The notes beneath the pieces are model-generated. The model was not told the DNA's origin. It searched no databases and saw only the letters and a list, made by a program, of their open reading frames with translations. A program made the translations under genes and the position numbers. DNA of 64,000 nt, taken from assembly GCF_002967765.1 (NCBI RefSeq), contig NZ_PUHY01000001.1:1-64000 (forward strand), in the 5' to 3' direction. This DNA comes from Blastopirellula marina (GTDB lineage Bacteria; Planctomycetota; Planctomycetia; Pirellulales; Pirellulaceae). How positions within the stretch are numbered: the stretch's first letter is position 1; each line of letters begins with the position of its first letter. Below are positions 35,585 to 45,969 of this stretch, piece after piece.

Positions 35585-36985
35585 ATGCTCCTCACGATCA
35601 CAACCGATCATCAGCCTGCGACCGATCTCGGTTATTTGCTGCATAAGCACCCGGAACGGTTGCAATCGTTTGATTTGGCTTTTGGTAAGGCACATGTCTT
35701 CTATCCGGAAGCAGACGTCCAACGCTGCTCTGCTTGTTTGTTGCTGGATGTTGATCCGGTCGGCATGGTTCGGGGGAAGAACCGTAACCAGGGCGATTTG
35801 CTGGGGCATTACGTCAATGACCGATCCTATGTGGCCTCTTCACTGCTGAGCGTGGCGATCGCGCAGGTTCTTGGTACGGCCATGGCGGGCCGCTGCAATC
35901 AAAGGCCTGAGCTGGCGAGCACTCCCCTTCCCTTCGAGGCCCGGCTTGATGTGCTGCCAGTTCGCGGCGGCGAGCGTTTCCTGCATGAGATATTCGAACC
36001 ACTGGGATACGAGGTAGAAGCTGAACGTTATCTGCTCGATCCGGAATTTCCTCAGTGGGGCGAGAGCGTTTACTACTCGGTCACGATTCGCGCGACCGTA
36101 ACGTTATCCGACTTGCTGACGCACCTTTACGTGCTGATCCCGGTGTTCGACAACGAGAAACACTATTTTGTCGGGGAGGATGAATTGGAAAAGCTGCTGG
36201 CGAAGGGAGGAGCATGGCTCGCTGCGCATCCGCAGAAAGAACAGATCAGCCGCCGCTACCTGAGGAACCGCCACAGCCTATATCGCCAGGCGTTGTCGCG
36301 ATTGTTAGAGATGGAATCGCCGGAGAGCGACGAGGAGTCACCAAGACCCGCAGCGCAAGAAGAAACGCTGGAACGAACGTTGAGCCTAAACGATCAGCGT
36401 CACGGGGCTGTCTTGGCTGCATTGAAGGCGAGCGGTGCGCGAAGTGTGCTCGATTTAGGATGTGGAGAAGGAAAGCTCCTGCGTGATCTACTTAACGAAA
36501 AGCAATTCGAGCAGATCGTCGGCATGGATGTTTCGTTCCGTAGTTTGGAATTCGCCCAGAAACGACTCAAACTCGATCGATTGCCGGAACGTCAAGCTCA
36601 ACGACTGAAGCTGTTGCACGGTTCGTTGATCTATCGCGATCGGAGGTTAGAAGGTTTTGATGCGGCGGCACTAGTGGAAGTAATCGAGCACCTTGATTCG
36701 CCTCGCCTGGCAGCGTTGGAACGGGTCGTATTCGAGTTTGCCCAGCCAAAGACCGTCGTCGTGACCACCCCCAACCAGGAATACAACGTGATGTGGGAAA
36801 CCTTGCCGGCTGGCCAATTCCGTCACAATGACCACCGTTTTGAATGGACGCAGGCCGAATTCCAAGCTTGGGCCCAGCAGGTTGCTGGGCAACATGGCTA
36901 CGCCGTTCGCTTTCTGCCAGTCGGTCCAGAAGATGAAACAGTTGGATCACCAACGCAAATGGGAATGTTTACGCGAAGATTGTGA
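35585..36985 (+). CDS. hen1: Hen1, RNA 3'-terminal ribose 2'-O-methyltransferase
   Basis: 466-aa bacterial Hen1. The N-terminal domain (TDHQPATDLGYLLHKHPE, ~8-25) is the characteristic Hen1 N region that binds Pnkp. The C-terminal methyltransferase has the SAM motif LDLGCGEGKLL (~289-299), the metal-binding EVIEHLD (~362) and HNDHRFEW (~412). It methylates the 3'-terminal 2'-OH of cleaved RNA before sealing, which protects repaired RNA against re-cutting. It starts at ATG 35585; the frame extends to 35468 but lacks homology there. The pnkp gene follows after 60 bp. Confidence 0.93.
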   Translation: MLLTITTDHQPATDLGYLLHKHPERLQSFDLAFGKAHVFYPEADVQRCSACLLLDVDPVGMVRGKNRNQGDLLGHYVNDRSYVASSLLSVAIAQVLGTAMAGRCNQRPELASTPLPFEARLDVLPVRGGERFLHEIFEPLGYEVEAERYLLDPEFPQWGESVYYSVTIRATVTLSDLLTHLYVLIPVFDNEKHYFVGEDELEKLLAKGGAWLAAHPQKEQISRRYLRNRHSLYRQALSRLLEMESPESDEESPRPAAQEETLERTLSLNDQRHGAVLAALKASGARSVLDLGCGEGKLLRDLLNEKQFEQIVGMDVSFRSLEFAQKRLKLDRLPERQAQRLKLLHGSLIYRDRRLEGFDAAALVEVIEHLDSPRLAALERVVFEFAQPKTVVVTTPNQEYNVMWETLPAGQFRHNDHRFEWTQAEFQAWAQQVAGQHGYAVRFLPVGPEDETVGSPTQMGMFTRRL

Positions 36986-37045
36986 TCGCCGATCCATCGA
37001 ATCGCAGTACGATGATCCCTCTCGACTATTCTTAGTAACTCCCTC

Positions 37046-39649
37046 ATGAACATCTCGATCCCAAGACTCTCTCTCGTAATTCTCATCGGTCCCAGCGGTT
37101 CTGGCAAAAGCACCTTTGCGCGAAAGCATTTCTTGCCGACGGAAGTTCTTTCGTCGGACTATTGCCGTGGACTCGTGAGTGACGACGAGAACAATCAAGA
37201 GGCGACCAGTGACGCGTTTGACCTGTTGCACTATGTAGCAGCCAAGCGGCTGGCCCGGGGGCTGGTGACAGTCGTCGATGCAACGAATGTACAGCCCGAA
37301 GCGCGGCGGCCTCTGGTTCGGCTCGCGAAGGATTACCACGTGCTGCCGGTAGCGATCGTGCTGAACGTGCCAGAAGATGTTTGCCACGAGCGCAATCGTG
37401 ATCGGCCTGATCGCACGTTTGGTCCCCATGTTGTGCGGCAACAACGTTCGCAATTGCGACGGGGATTGAAGGGACTAAAGCGGGAAGGATTTCGACACGT
37501 GTTTGTGCTCGATTCTCCCGAGAAGATCGAAGCGGCTTCGATCGAACGTGTTCCGCTGTGGAATGACCGAACGGACGAGCATGGCCCATTCGATATCATT
37601 GGCGACCTGCACGGATGTGGTGACGAGCTGGAATCGCTGCTGGCATCGCTAGGCTACCAAAACCAGACGTCGGCGAAGACCGACCCGGTATGGGGAGACT
37701 CTTTTTACGCACATCCCGAGGGCCGTAAGGCGGTATTCGTCGGTGACTTGGTTGACCGGGGGCCACGTGTGCTGGACTGTGTGCGGATCGCGCGGAATAT
37801 GGTGCAGCACGGAAGCGGTTTGTGTGTTCCAGGTAACCACGATATGAAGCTGCTGCGCAAATTACGTGGTAAGAACGTCAAGCTGACGCATGGTCTGGCT
37901 GAGACGATGCAGGAGATCGATGCGTTGTCGGACGATGTTCGCCAGCCACTTTGCAAGCAGCTAAGTGAGTTTCTCGACGGGCTGGTCAGTCACTACGTAT
38001 TAGACGACGGTAAACTGGTCGTCGCGCATGCCGGGATGAAGGAAGCGTATCAAGGACGCGGCTCCGGCAAGGTACGCGAGTTCGCATTGTTTGGCGAAAC
38101 AACCGGGGAGACTGACGATTTCGGTTTGCCGGTGCGCTACAACTGGGCTGCCGAGTATCGCGGTTCGGCGATGGTCGTTTATGGTCATACGCCCGTCCCA
38201 GAACCAGAGTGGCTCAATCATACGGTTAATGTCGACACGGGCTGTGTATTTGGTGGCAAGCTGACGGCCCTGCGTTATCCGGAACGGGAGTTCGTTTCGG
38301 TCCCAGCGGCGAAGACCTACTGCGAACCAAGCCGTCCCTTTTTGCCGCAGCATGACTCAGCCGAAACGCTCTCTGCACAACAGCTTCATGATGACATCCT
38401 GGAAGCCGAGGACGTCTTGGGGAAGCGGATCGTATCGACGCGCCTTCATCACAACGTCACGATTCGGGAAGAGAACTCGACCGCCGCGCTGGAAGTGATG
38501 AGTCGTTTCGCGGCCAACCCGAAGTGGTTAATTTACCTACCACCGACGATGTCTCCATGTGAGACGTCGCAGGAACCAGGCTTGCTTGAGCATCCGGCCG
38601 AAGCGTTTTCATACTTCCGTAGCCACGGTGTCCCGCAGGTTGTTTGCCAAGAGAAGCACATGGGCTCGCGCGCCGTCGTAGTGGTATGCCAAGATGAAGA
38701 GGCCGCTCGACAACGCTTTGGCGTTTCCGAAGGGGAAATGGGAATCGTCTATACGCGTACTGGTCGTCGCTTCTTCACGGATGTAGAGGTAGAGAAGCAG
38801 TTGCTCGATCGGCTGCGGGCTGCGCTGACTGCGACAAATTTCTGGAAAGAGTTCAACACCTCTTGGGCTTGCTTTGACTGCGAGCTGATGCCCTGGTCGG
38901 CTAAGGCTCAGGAGCTTCTGCGTAGTCAATATGCTGCGGTCGGAGCAGCTGGTAATGCGGCTTTGCCACATGCCATCTCGGCGCTGACACGCACGTTTCA
39001 GCGGATGGGTGACGACAACTGGCGTGATGCCTATCCCGGTTTGGCAAATTTCGAGAGCCGATTCAACAATGCGCAGGCATTCGTTAAAGCGTACCGACAA
39101 TATTGTTGGCCGGTCGCATCGATCGATGATTTGAGGCTGGCTCCGTTCCATCTACTGGCGACGGAAGGACGCACCTATCTCGATCAGAACCACATCTGGC
39201 ACATGCAAACTTTGGGAAAGATCTGCCAGACCGATCCGACGATCCTGCTGGCGACCGACTTTCAGACGGTGGACGTCACCAATCAAGCCTCCATCGACGA
39301 GGGCACTCAATGGTGGCTCACGCGCACTAGCCAGGGTGGCGAAGGGATGGTCGTCAAACCGTTGGATTGGGTGGTACGTGGCAAGAAGGGGCTGGTTCAG
39401 CCAGCCGTGAAATGCCGTGGTAAAGAATACCTACGAATCATTTACAGCCCCGATTACGACTCGGATGTGAATCTTACCCGTCTGCGTCATCGTGGCTTGG
39501 CCCGCAAACGGTCGTTGGCGTTGCGTGAATTTGCTTTGGGAATCGAAGCTCTGGAGCGATTTGTACGACGCGAACCACTTCGCCGAGTCCACGAGTGCGT
39601 GTTCGGAGTGTTAGCCCTCGAGAGCGAACCGGTCGATCCGCGGTTGTAG
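37046..39649 (+). CDS. pnkp: Pnkp, polynucleotide kinase-phosphatase and RNA ligase
   Basis: 867-aa trifunctional RNA-repair enzyme, the usual family length. 5'-kinase: P-loop IGPSGSGKST (~13-22). Phosphatase: GDLHGCGDE (~188), GDLVDRGPR (~233), GNHDMKLL (~262). Ligase/adenylyltransferase: the Lys of CQEKHMGSRA (~536) with C-terminal motifs (EGMVVKP, ~770; KCRGKEYLR, ~795). With Hen1 it heals and seals broken tRNA and other RNAs, a repair route against ribotoxins. All sites appear intact. Confidence 0.93.
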   Translation: MNISIPRLSLVILIGPSGSGKSTFARKHFLPTEVLSSDYCRGLVSDDENNQEATSDAFDLLHYVAAKRLARGLVTVVDATNVQPEARRPLVRLAKDYHVLPVAIVLNVPEDVCHERNRDRPDRTFGPHVVRQQRSQLRRGLKGLKREGFRHVFVLDSPEKIEAASIERVPLWNDRTDEHGPFDIIGDLHGCGDELESLLASLGYQNQTSAKTDPVWGDSFYAHPEGRKAVFVGDLVDRGPRVLDCVRIARNMVQHGSGLCVPGNHDMKLLRKLRGKNVKLTHGLAETMQEIDALSDDVRQPLCKQLSEFLDGLVSHYVLDDGKLVVAHAGMKEAYQGRGSGKVREFALFGETTGETDDFGLPVRYNWAAEYRGSAMVVYGHTPVPEPEWLNHTVNVDTGCVFGGKLTALRYPEREFVSVPAAKTYCEPSRPFLPQHDSAETLSAQQLHDDILEAEDVLGKRIVSTRLHHNVTIREENSTAALEVMSRFAANPKWLIYLPPTMSPCETSQEPGLLEHPAEAFSYFRSHGVPQVVCQEKHMGSRAVVVVCQDEEAARQRFGVSEGEMGIVYTRTGRRFFTDVEVEKQLLDRLRAALTATNFWKEFNTSWACFDCELMPWSAKAQELLRSQYAAVGAAGNAALPHAISALTRTFQRMGDDNWRDAYPGLANFESRFNNAQAFVKAYRQYCWPVASIDDLRLAPFHLLATEGRTYLDQNHIWHMQTLGKICQTDPTILLATDFQTVDVTNQASIDEGTQWWLTRTSQGGEGMVVKPLDWVVRGKKGLVQPAVKCRGKEYLRIIYSPDYDSDVNLTRLRHRGLARKRSLALREFALGIEALERFVRREPLRRVHECVFGVLALESEPVDPRL

Positions 39650-39839
39650 GCGTAATCGATGCGAATCGCCAGAAATGGTTGAACTCTACGCAGGAAAAGG
39701 GCAAGATAGCGGCAACGAAATAACCACGTCGTTGCCCGCCCCAAGCAGCTCTTTCCTTCCATTCGGTTCGTCCTGCGTGTCCCCACGTACGCGGTCGGCG
39801 GCCGAACGAATCTCGCCTACCGTTTCGGGAATCTTATCG

Positions 39840-42800
39840 ATGTTTCGTTGCCTAGCGTTGGCCTGGTTAGCTCTCCTGCTTTTCGACCATTCAGCCTCTG
39901 CCCAAGATGGGAACCGCCTAACTTATTTGGATGAGTTCTGCGATCCGTACTATGTCGATCAGGAATTTCCCAAGTTGATCACGCCGCAGTGGGTGGGTGA
40001 AGAAGGAGTCGAAGCGGTCGTCATTCTTTCGATCGACGATATGCGTGATCCCGCGAAGTATGAAGCCTTTCTTCGGCCGATTTTTGAACGCGTGAAGGAA
40101 ATACATGGTTCGGCTGGTGTCAGCATCATGACGAACTGGGTCGATCCCGAAGACCCGTTGCTTGAGCAGTGGTTGACCGAAGGAGTCGCGATCGATGCGC
40201 ATACGGCTGACCATCCTTGCCCATGTTTACAAGGAGGCATCTTCGCAAACGGTAAGGGAACCTACGACCGCTGTGTCGACCGATTATTCGAGATACCTCA
40301 CAATCGACCGGTCGCGTTTCGCTTTCCCTGTATGGATTCAAAGAATACGCCGAGCCCCCGGATGTTCGCGGAAGCGCTTTGCAAGACTACCGAAAAGGGC
40401 AACTTCCTGCAGATCGATTCATCGGTCGACAACGTCTTCACGGCCGACGATCCCGAACTACCACGCGACCTGGTAACCGACGCGGACGGCCAGGGACGAT
40501 TTACTAAATACATTCCGTTTCCGTCTTTTGTGAACAAGATCGAGAATTACCCCTATCCGTACATTATCAGCCGCACGATGTGGGAATTTCCTTGCACGAT
40601 TCCAGACGACTGGCAAGGATTCAACTTGCAGCAGCCCGCCAATCCGAAGACAGTGGAAGATTGGAAGGCCTCGCTCGATGCCACGGTCATTAAACAAGGT
40701 ACGGCCGCGTTCATCTTTCATCCCCATGGTTGGATTCGTAACCAGCAGTTGGTCGACATTGTCGATCATGCCGTCGAGAAGCATGGTCGGAAGGTTGCGT
40801 TTCTCCAGTTTCGCGACTGCTTAGACCGCATCAACGACAATCTGCTGAAAGGACAACCGCTGAGAACGGCCACTGGCGAAGACAACGGCGTTCGTCTGCT
40901 GGATGTCAACGCTGATGGCTTTATGGATGTGATCATTGGCAACGACGAGCTGCAGCTTACACGGGTCTGGGATCCGAAGAAAAGCACCTGGAAGGAGACG
41001 CCGTTTCCAGTCAAGTTGGTCACGATCAGCCATAAGGAAGAACGCCTGGCCCAGCGAGTTCGGTTTGGCATTCTGGGGGGAGATGTTGTCGCGTTGGCCA
41101 GCGATGAATCGATGCGTGGAGCTTGGCGATTCGACGGCACAGCTTGGAAGGAAGAGCCACACTTGCTCAGTGGCTTGACGCTCGGCGGCAAAGAGGTCGC
41201 GTTCGCCAAAGCGGGCATCGACCAGGGAATACGGCTGCGTGATCTCGATGGCGATGGCAACTGCGAGCTGATTGTGGGATCGGTCGACTTGCGTGGTATC
41301 TTCTCTTGGGATGCTGCTGCGCAATCGTGGAAGCTGCTGCCGTTTGTTCTGCCTGAAAATACCGAGATTGTCTTTGGCGACGGGCTTGATGCTGGTTTGC
41401 GGTTTGTTGATATCGACGAAGACGGGCATGAAGATGTTGTCTTTTCCGATGAACGCCGCTTTTCGCTCGACTTGTTTACCTCGCTCGAAGAAGGATGGTC
41501 GCGGCACGTTTCGTCGGGGGCACGGAACGATGTAGGCGCAATTCCAATGATATCGCGCAGTGGCACCAACAACGGAGCATGGTTCGCGAACAACTATCTC
41601 TGGATTCAGAACGAAGATACAGCCCGGCTGCCCGATGGGATCGAGCGTATGTCGTTCGTCGACATGCTACGTCCCGTCGATACCGAGCCGAAGACCGCAG
41701 CGGCTGCCAAAGAGGCCATTCGAGTTCACCCTGGATTTCGCGTCGATCAAGTCGCGGCGGAACCGCTCGTGATGGACCCGGTTTCTTACGATTGGGGAGC
41801 CGACGGCAAGCTATGGGTGGTCGAGATGGCAGACTACCCGCTAGGTGTTAATGGTCAGCCCGGGGGACGTGTCCGTTACCTGGAAGATACGGACAACGAT
41901 GGAAATTACGATGCCTCGACATTGTTTCTCACGGGGCTTAATTTCCCGACCGGCGTGATGGCATGGGGCGACGGTGTGATCGTCTCGGCCGCGCCAGATA
42001 TCTTCTACGCGGAAGACACCAACGGGGACGGCAAGGCAGACCAGCGTGAGACGCTTTATACCGGATTTGGAGAAGGCAATCAGCAGCACCGCGTGAATGG
42101 ATTTTGGCGTGGGCTTGACAACTGGATCTATGTGGCAAACGGCGACAGTGGCGGCTCGATCAAGTCCTTCAAAACGGGGAAGACCATCGACATTCGTGGC
42201 CGTGATCTGAGGATACGTCCAGACACGGGCGAGTTGGAAGCGGTGACTGGGCAAACCCAATTTGGGCGGGCGATGGATGATTGGGGAAATTGGTTTGGCT
42301 GCAACAATTCGCGTCCGCTATTTCACTTCATGATCGATGATCACTACTATTCGCGTGCCGCACAAGTCGCAGCTCCGACGCCACTCGATCATATTTCAAC
42401 GGTGACCAATACACCGATCTATCCGCGAAGCCGCGTGCTCAGTCACTGGTCGGGCTACGTTCCACCCGCGGAAGGCGAGCCAAGTCGGTTTACCTCGGCT
42501 AGTAGTATCACGATTTATCGCGATACGCTGTTTGGGCCTTCCTTTCGTAACATGGCGCTGATCTGCGAGCCAGTCCATAACTTGATCCATCGCCATGCTC
42601 TCACACCCCATGGGCTTTCGTTTCAAGGGGAGCGGGCTGCTGGAGAAGAATTTAACGAGTTCGTCGCGTCATCCGACTCGTGGTTCCGTCCTGCTTCGCT
42701 TCGAACTGGACCGGACGGAGGCATTTGGTTCACCGATATGGTACGAGAAGTTCTGGAACATCCCGAGTGGATCGATGACGAAGAAGAGAAGCGAATCGAT

Positions 42801-44531
42801 CTGCGAGCTGGCCACGACAAAGGACGTATCTATCGAATTCTTCCCGTAACCGTACCGGGTACGGCGATCCCCCAATTCGATCAGCTGTCGAACATGGAGT
42901 TGGTTGAACAGCTTAGCAGTACCAACGGTTGGCGGCGCGACATGGCACAGCACCTTTTGATCAAACGAGACGCAAAAGATTGCGCGGCACAGCTGAAGGA
43001 AGTTGCCTTAAAGTCTGATCAGGCACTTGGTCGACTGCATGCCCTGTGCACGCTGGATGGTTTGGGTCTGCTTGATCCGGAAGTACTCGCTGCAGCCTGC
43101 GAAGATGAGCACTCTGGCATTCGGCGTCACGCGGTTCGTCTTGCGGAAACAATGCTCGACACGTCGCCCGAACTTCAAGCGGCGATTACCAAACTGGTGG
43201 AGGACTCGGCGGCAAAGGTAACGCTTCAGGTAGCCTATTCCCTCGGCGAATGGCATGCGCCAGCTTCTGGCGAACTTCTCGCTCGATTGCTACTTGCTCA
43301 TTCCAAGAACCCTTACATCACGTCAGCAGCGTTCACTTCGCTGACCCCTACTAACGTGCTGACCACGTACGATATCCTGCTTTCGGCCACGAAAGACCAC
43401 CCAGAGTCAAATTCGCTTCTCCAGGAGGTGATCCGGATTGCTGTAGGCTTCCACGAGAAGAACGCTATCGAGTGGATGGCGATCAGCCTATTGCCTGCTG
43501 CGGGCGAGCCGATGAGCAGCTGGCAGACCGCAGCTCTCGCAGAATTACTGACGGCGATGAAGAGCGAAAATCTCGAAACGGATGAGATTCTCAGTAGCAA
43601 AACGCAGGCAAAATTAGCTGCGACATGCTCTCGTGCTCGCGAGGCGTTGGCGAATCCGAACGAAGATTCTGCCGAAACAAGACGAAGCCTAGCTCTGGTG
43701 GCCTGCTCAGCAGATTCCGACGAAGATGACTTGGAATTGATGATTGATCTATTACAGCCCACTAACTTGCCTGAGATTCAAACGGCCGCTATCAATCAAT
43801 TGTCACAGCTGAGCTCTTCCCAAGTGGCCAAAAAGATGATTCACGATTGGTCTAACTATACGCCATCGGTTCGCACGCAACTGTTAGAAGCGATCTTGTC
43901 GCGTCCGTCTTGGTGCTCGGTCTTAATGAACGCGATTGATGACAAATCCATTCCAGCGACCGAAATTGGATCGACATCGCGTCGGCGTTTAATCGAGCAT
44001 CCCAACAAAGAGATCGCTAGAAGAGCCGACACATTGTTCTCCGAAAACTCGACTACGACACGCAGTGAAGTGATCGTCCAGTACGCGGATGCCTGGACGC
44101 TGTCCGGTCGCATGTTGCCAGGAAGACTCTTGTTCATGAAGCATTGCGCCAGCTGCCATCGTCTGGAAGGTCAAGGGCACGACGTTGGGCCTGACTTAAC
44201 CGCGCTGACCAATAAGTCGCCAGAAACGCTCGGCACGGCCATTCTTGATCCTAACCGAGCGGTAGAAGATAAGTTCCTGGAGTATGCAGCATTGACGCTC
44301 GATGGTCGCGCGTTTACCGGGGTTCTGACTGCCGAAAGCAGTGGAAGCGTCACCCTCCTGGGGCAAGACAATAAAAAGCAAACGATTCTCCGCAAGGACC
44401 TCGACCAACTCCGCAGCACTGGGCGATCGCTTATGCCAGAAGGTTTTGAGAAGGTGCTTGATCAACAAGCGATGGCCGATTTGGTTTTCTATTTGGCGAA
44501 CGTTAAGACGCTTCCGGTCGCTAGGGAATAA
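39840..44531 (+). CDS. giant exported NodB/FG-GAP/PVC-dehydrogenase/cytochrome fusion
   Basis: 1563-aa protein; the start ATG 39840 gives the signal peptide MFRCLALAWLALLLF with cleavage near ASA|QD. Order: a polysaccharide deacetylase-like domain (~30-340; SIDDMRD, DAHTADHPCP), FG-GAP/VCBS-type repeats (~350-610, DVNADGFMDV, DLDGDGNCEL, DIDEDGHEDV), a PVC-type dehydrogenase beta-propeller (~630-1010), HEAT-like repeats (~1030-1390), and a C-terminal cytochrome domain with CASCH (~1437). A periplasmic or cell-surface oxidoreductase acting on carbohydrate is likely; the substrate is unknown. Confidence 0.75.
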   Translation: MFRCLALAWLALLLFDHSASAQDGNRLTYLDEFCDPYYVDQEFPKLITPQWVGEEGVEAVVILSIDDMRDPAKYEAFLRPIFERVKEIHGSAGVSIMTNWVDPEDPLLEQWLTEGVAIDAHTADHPCPCLQGGIFANGKGTYDRCVDRLFEIPHNRPVAFRFPCMDSKNTPSPRMFAEALCKTTEKGNFLQIDSSVDNVFTADDPELPRDLVTDADGQGRFTKYIPFPSFVNKIENYPYPYIISRTMWEFPCTIPDDWQGFNLQQPANPKTVEDWKASLDATVIKQGTAAFIFHPHGWIRNQQLVDIVDHAVEKHGRKVAFLQFRDCLDRINDNLLKGQPLRTATGEDNGVRLLDVNADGFMDVIIGNDELQLTRVWDPKKSTWKETPFPVKLVTISHKEERLAQRVRFGILGGDVVALASDESMRGAWRFDGTAWKEEPHLLSGLTLGGKEVAFAKAGIDQGIRLRDLDGDGNCELIVGSVDLRGIFSWDAAAQSWKLLPFVLPENTEIVFGDGLDAGLRFVDIDEDGHEDVVFSDERRFSLDLFTSLEEGWSRHVSSGARNDVGAIPMISRSGTNNGAWFANNYLWIQNEDTARLPDGIERMSFVDMLRPVDTEPKTAAAAKEAIRVHPGFRVDQVAAEPLVMDPVSYDWGADGKLWVVEMADYPLGVNGQPGGRVRYLEDTDNDGNYDASTLFLTGLNFPTGVMAWGDGVIVSAAPDIFYAEDTNGDGKADQRETLYTGFGEGNQQHRVNGFWRGLDNWIYVANGDSGGSIKSFKTGKTIDIRGRDLRIRPDTGELEAVTGQTQFGRAMDDWGNWFGCNNSRPLFHFMIDDHYYSRAAQVAAPTPLDHISTVTNTPIYPRSRVLSHWSGYVPPAEGEPSRFTSASSITIYRDTLFGPSFRNMALICEPVHNLIHRHALTPHGLSFQGERAAGEEFNEFVASSDSWFRPASLRTGPDGGIWFTDMVREVLEHPEWIDDEEEKRIDLRAGHDKGRIYRILPVTVPGTAIPQFDQLSNMELVEQLSSTNGWRRDMAQHLLIKRDAKDCAAQLKEVALKSDQALGRLHALCTLDGLGLLDPEVLAAACEDEHSGIRRHAVRLAETMLDTSPELQAAITKLVEDSAAKVTLQVAYSLGEWHAPASGELLARLLLAHSKNPYITSAAFTSLTPTNVLTTYDILLSATKDHPESNSLLQEVIRIAVGFHEKNAIEWMAISLLPAAGEPMSSWQTAALAELLTAMKSENLETDEILSSKTQAKLAATCSRAREALANPNEDSAETRRSLALVACSADSDEDDLELMIDLLQPTNLPEIQTAAINQLSQLSSSQVAKKMIHDWSNYTPSVRTQLLEAILSRPSWCSVLMNAIDDKSIPATEIGSTSRRRLIEHPNKEIARRADTLFSENSTTTRSEVIVQYADAWTLSGRMLPGRLLFMKHCASCHRLEGQGHDVGPDLTALTNKSPETLGTAILDPNRAVEDKFLEYAALTLDGRAFTGVLTAESSGSVTLLGQDNKKQTILRKDLDQLRSTGRSLMPEGFEKVLDQQAMADLVFYLANVKTLPVARE

Positions 44532-44535
44532 TCTT

Positions 44536-45969
44536 CTAAGCCAGAATCGGGTGCAGGATGTTTCCATGCACATCGGTCAGGCGGAAGTCGCGGCCGCCGT
44601 AGCGGTAGGTGAGACGTTCGTGGTCAACGCCGAGCAGATGCAGCACTGTCGCCCAGAGATCGTAGATATTGCAGACATCTTCGATCGCATAATAGCCGAG
44701 TTCATCTGTAGCACCATAAATAGTGCCTCCCTTGATTCCTCCACCTGCCATCCAGACGCTAAAGCCAAACGGATTGTGATCGCGGCCATTAGAACCTTGC
44801 GAGAATGGTGTGCGACCGAATTCGCCTGCCCAGACAACCAACGTTTCGTCCAGTAAGCCGCGTCGCTTCAAGTCGGTAATCAGACCAGCAATGGGTTGAT
44901 CGACCTGAGCGGACATGTTGCGGTGCCCCGCTTCTAAGCCGCCATGCTGATCCCACGGATTCGCAGCTTGACCACCTCCGGGCGTTTGTGGCAAGCATGA
45001 CAGTTCTACAAAGCGAACACCACGTTCAATCAGACGGCGCGCTAGCAGGCATTGCCGGCCGTAAGCTGCCGTTTGAGGCTGATCGGAATCAAGTCCGTAT
45101 AACGCCTGCGTCTCGGCCGTTTCGCCACCGATGTCACACAATTCCGGAACCGCGGTTTGCATTCGAAAAGCGGTTTCGTAATTCTTGATCGCGGCTTCGA
45201 CTTGCACGTCCTGCGAGGTTGTATCAAGAAACTCTTGGTCGAACGACTGGGCGAATGCCATTCGCTGTTTTTGAATGTCTGGCAAAGTCGTTGGCGTGAT
45301 ATTGCGTATCGCTGGGGATTGATCGGCCTGCAGGATCGAACCTTGATGTTGGGCGGGAAGAAAGCCGTTACTGAACAGGCTAACGCCACCATGTGGAGCG
45401 GTGGCTCCACCACTTTGCAGGACAACATAACCAGGCAGGTCGGCCGTTTCATTCCCTAAGCCGTAGGCACACCACGCTCCGGCACTGGGATAACCCATAA
45501 ACGGAAAACCGGTGTGCAAAGCGAAGTTGCCTTGGGCGTGCTCGTTCACCTTCGTGGTCATCGAGCGGATCACGGCCAACTCGTCGACCACTTGTCCAAT
45601 TTTCGGAAACATATTGCTCACGGGGATGCCGCTCTCGCCGTAGTTGCGAAAAGCGAACGGACTTCCCATAACGTTGCCGTCGTTATTGAACTGCGTACGC
45701 TGAACCTGAACTGGCATCGGCTTACCGTCCAGTTCACGAAGCTTTGGCTTGGGGTCGAAAGAATCAACGTGCGACACGCCGCCTGACATGAAGCAGAAAA
45801 TAACCCGCTTCGCTTTAGCGGGGTGGTGCGTAGCGGAAAGCGCCGCGCCAGCGGGAAGACCTAACGATTCCGCGGTAGCCGACTCGTGTATAAGACCGGC
45901 TAGGGCGGTCGCGCCAAAGCCTGCAGAAACTTTACGGAGCAGCGTTCGCCGTGAGAAGTTACCGTACAT
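44536..45969 (-). CDS. DUF1501 protein with Tat signal
   Basis: 477-aa member of the DUF1501 family (sulfatase-like fold). The start at ATG 45969 gives a Tat signal, [15 protein letters not shown], ending near ATA. The core reads [18 protein letters not shown] (metal/phosphate-binding region) and later [10 protein letters not shown]. It overlaps the stop of the PSCyt1/DUF1553 gene by 11 bp, the usual pairing in planctomycetes. A 66-residue extension to 46167 lies inside that gene and is rejected. Function of the pair is unknown. Confidence 0.85.
   Translation of the reverse strand: MYGNFSRRTLLRKVSAGFGATALAGLIHESATAESLGLPAGAALSATHHPAKAKRVIFCFMSGGVSHVDSFDPKPKLRELDGKPMPVQVQRTQFNNDGNVMGSPFAFRNYGESGIPVSNMFPKIGQVVDELAVIRSMTTKVNEHAQGNFALHTGFPFMGYPSAGAWCAYGLGNETADLPGYVVLQSGGATAPHGGVSLFSNGFLPAQHQGSILQADQSPAIRNITPTTLPDIQKQRMAFAQSFDQEFLDTTSQDVQVEAAIKNYETAFRMQTAVPELCDIGGETAETQALYGLDSDQPQTAAYGRQCLLARRLIERGVRFVELSCLPQTPGGGQAANPWDQHGGLEAGHRNMSAQVDQPIAGLITDLKRRGLLDETLVVWAGEFGRTPFSQGSNGRDHNPFGFSVWMAGGGIKGGTIYGATDELGYYAIEDVCNIYDLWATVLHLLGVDHERLTYRYGGRDFRLTDVHGNILHPILA

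Noticed and set aside
40766-41593. 275-aa minus-strand frame inside the giant dehydrogenase gene
   Set aside because: It is antisense to FG-GAP repeats of the 1563-aa protein, with Ser/Pro-rich composition typical of an antisense shadow.
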